Part shown: piece after piece, positions 12,968 to 14,195 of the stretch
Layout of the letters: each line of letters opens with the position of its first letter
Numbering within the stretch: position 1 is the first letter of the stretch
Origin: Deltaproteobacteria bacterium
Lineage (GTDB): Bacteria; Myxococcota; Kuafuiibacteriia; Kuafuiibacteriales; Kuafuiibacteriaceae
Direction of reading: 5' to 3'
Assembly (NCBI GenBank): GCA_020632995.1
Contig: JACKEN010000052.1
Span: 1-14,195, forward strand
Length of the DNA: 14,195 bases
The notes under the pieces: model-generated
The model's database searches: none
Told to the model about the DNA's origin: nothing
What the model saw: only the letters and a program-made list of their open reading frames with translations
Position numbers and translations under genes: made by a program

Positions 12968-14194
12968 ATGCTCGGCGTTCACTCCCTCGGCACCTTCGTC
13001 AACGACACCCTCGGCATCTTCGGCATCAAGGGCGGCGGCATCGGCGCGGCGATCGACGCGCTCACCTTCAACTCCACCGGAATGCTGGCCAACTTGCACG
13101 ACCAGGCGATCGAGACCGCCTACGGTCGCGGCACCGGGCCGATGGAGCGGCAGATGATGAGCTACGGCTACGGCGGCATGTCACCCATGGGTTTCGTGCC
13201 CTCGCCGTCGGTGATGATGCCGACCATGGCGCCGTACTGCGGCTGCGGCTACTCCGGCTTCGGCGGGGGCTTTTCGCGCGTGGATCTCGCCCCCGGCTCC
13301 GGCAACGTGCCCTTCTTCAGCAGCCTCTTCGATCCGCGCCGCCGCGCCGCCGGCAACTTCGAGCGCATGCTCCGCCACAACCCCGCCGCGCGCGCCGCGT
13401 TCGAGGCGTCGGTCGGCGGCCGCATCGTGGACTTCGGCCTGCGCAACGACGGCAAGATGACCATCCAGCGCTTCGGGAGCTACGGCGGCTACGGCGGCTA
13501 CATGCCCCCGATGGGCCTCAACATGATGAACCCCATGGCCTCCACCGCCTTCGGCTGGATGTCCGGCATCGGCAACGCGGTCACCGGCGTGCTCGGGGCG
13601 GGCGTGGGCCTGCTCACCGGCAACCCCTTCATGGGCTTCCTCGGCGCGGGCCTCGGCAACGTGTTCGGGATGATGGGCCCCGCGGGCGCGGGCTTCGGGA
13701 TGTTCGACAACAGCGGCCCGATGGGCGGCCGCGGCTTCGGCTCCTGGAACCCGCAGGCCATGCCCGGCCGCATCAACAACACCAACCCCTTCTACGAGAA
13801 CGCGCACCAGGCCCAGATCGCGGGCGTGCTCAGCGATCCGTCTCTCACCGTGGAGGACAAGGTGACCCTCATGATCATGATGATCATGAACAAGATGGAC
13901 AAGGACATCGAGCGTCAGTCCCAGTACATCAACTCCATCCAGCAGCAGCAGTCGAACAAGAGCGGCGGCAAGGGCGGCAAGGGTGGAAAGGGCGGCGGCG
14001 GCTTCATGGGCGTCGGCAAGGGCAAGGGCGGCGGCGCGGCGGGCGGTGGTGGCGAGAGCCCCTCGATCGACGTCGAGACCATGAAGCTCAAGCGCATGGT
14101 CGACAAGCGCTCACAGATGTTCGACATGCTCCGGCAGATCATCGACAAGTACAACGAGACCGCCAAGGGCATCATCCAGTCGATCGGCCGCTGA
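12968..14194 (+). CDS. Gly/Met-rich protein with C-terminal paired helices, unknown function
   Basis: This 408-residue protein has no obvious signal peptide and no family I recognise. Residues 1-50 are mildly hydrophobic with a Gly run (KGGGIGAAIDAL). Residues 57-110 are rich in Gly, Tyr, Met and Pro, with CGCG at 101-104. About 120-170 is a small ordered segment (FDPRRRAAGNFERMLRHNP...DGKMTIQRFG). About 201-250 is a long hydrophobic stretch with Gly every few residues, like a glycine zipper or membrane hairpin. The C-terminus has two likely amphipathic helices (about 283-334 and 373-405) joined by a Lys/Gly linker (335-370). This helix-linker-helix tail faintly recalls secretion-system translocators, which is speculative. 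The sigma-54 promoter and strong Shine-Dalgarno suggest regulated, high expression. Assembly at a membrane is possible but unproven. Confidence 0.8.
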   Translation: MLGVHSLGTFVNDTLGIFGIKGGGIGAAIDALTFNSTGMLANLHDQAIETAYGRGTGPMERQMMSYGYGGMSPMGFVPSPSVMMPTMAPYCGCGYSGFGGGFSRVDLAPGSGNVPFFSSLFDPRRRAAGNFERMLRHNPAARAAFEASVGGRIVDFGLRNDGKMTIQRFGSYGGYGGYMPPMGLNMMNPMASTAFGWMSGIGNAVTGVLGAGVGLLTGNPFMGFLGAGLGNVFGMMGPAGAGFGMFDNSGPMGGRGFGSWNPQAMPGRINNTNPFYENAHQAQIAGVLSDPSLTVEDKVTLMIMMIMNKMDKDIERQSQYINSIQQQQSNKSGGKGGKGGKGGGGFMGVGKGKGGGAAGGGGESPSIDVETMKLKRMVDKRSQMFDMLRQIIDKYNETAKGIIQSIGR

Positions 14195-14195
14195 G

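Noticed and set aside
13974..14052. Possible tandem repeat or CRISPR-like array in the GGCAAGGGCGG run
   Set aside because: The repeats are short in-frame Gly/Lys codons of a protein linker with no spacers of constant size.

Overview
The window is GC-rich DNA, probably from a member of the Myxococcota (former Deltaproteobacteria). The evidence is the mix of protein types: a secreted protein of tandem CARDB domains followed by a Myxococcus-type cysteine-rich motif, a lipoprotein with a long Asp-Ala-Gly linker, a small lipoprotein related to myxobacterial matrixins, a mevalonate-type HMG-CoA synthase, a PilZ protein, and a sigma-54-type promoter. No mobile element, CRISPR array or rRNA was seen. 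I find eleven complete protein genes beside the 5'-truncated first one, plus one tRNA.

Layout. 1-3027 (+): 3' part of a large surface protein with seven CARDB-like repeats, cut by the window edge. 3079-4197 (-): a pirin with a Tat-like signal, divergent from an SRPBCC protein (4281-4745, +); a GTAC-type inverted repeat lies between them. 4788-5024 (-): a small zinc-ribbon-like protein. 5177-6482 (+): a methyltransferase and a spermidine-synthase-like protein separated by one base. 6593-8053 (+): HMG-CoA synthase with its catalytic Glu/Cys/His. 8106-9149 (+): a lipoprotein with a repeat linker and a three-fold Cys-rich C-terminal domain; its stop codon overlaps that of the convergent matrixin-like lipoprotein (9146-9769, -), which has lost its catalytic residues. 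9875-12620 (+): MFS transporter, frataxin (CyaY) and a receiver-like/PilZ protein, ending in a strong bidirectional terminator shared with tRNA-Val(CAC) (12702-12776, -). 12968-14194 (+): a 408-residue Gly/Met-rich protein of unknown function.

Most of the window reads as chromosomal housekeeping and cell-surface genes rather than one operon or pathway. The best candidate for something undescribed is the last gene. It has a near-consensus -24/-12 promoter, two adjacent palindromes upstream, a palindrome in the leader, and the only strong Shine-Dalgarno in the window. Its protein has a Gly/Met-rich N-terminal half, a glycine-patterned hydrophobic stretch, and two predicted C-terminal helices joined by a Lys/Gly linker. 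Together these suggest a regulated, abundantly made structural or membrane-active protein. The second candidate is the matrixin-like pseudoenzyme lipoprotein, which sits tail-to-tail with the three-fold-domain lipoprotein.
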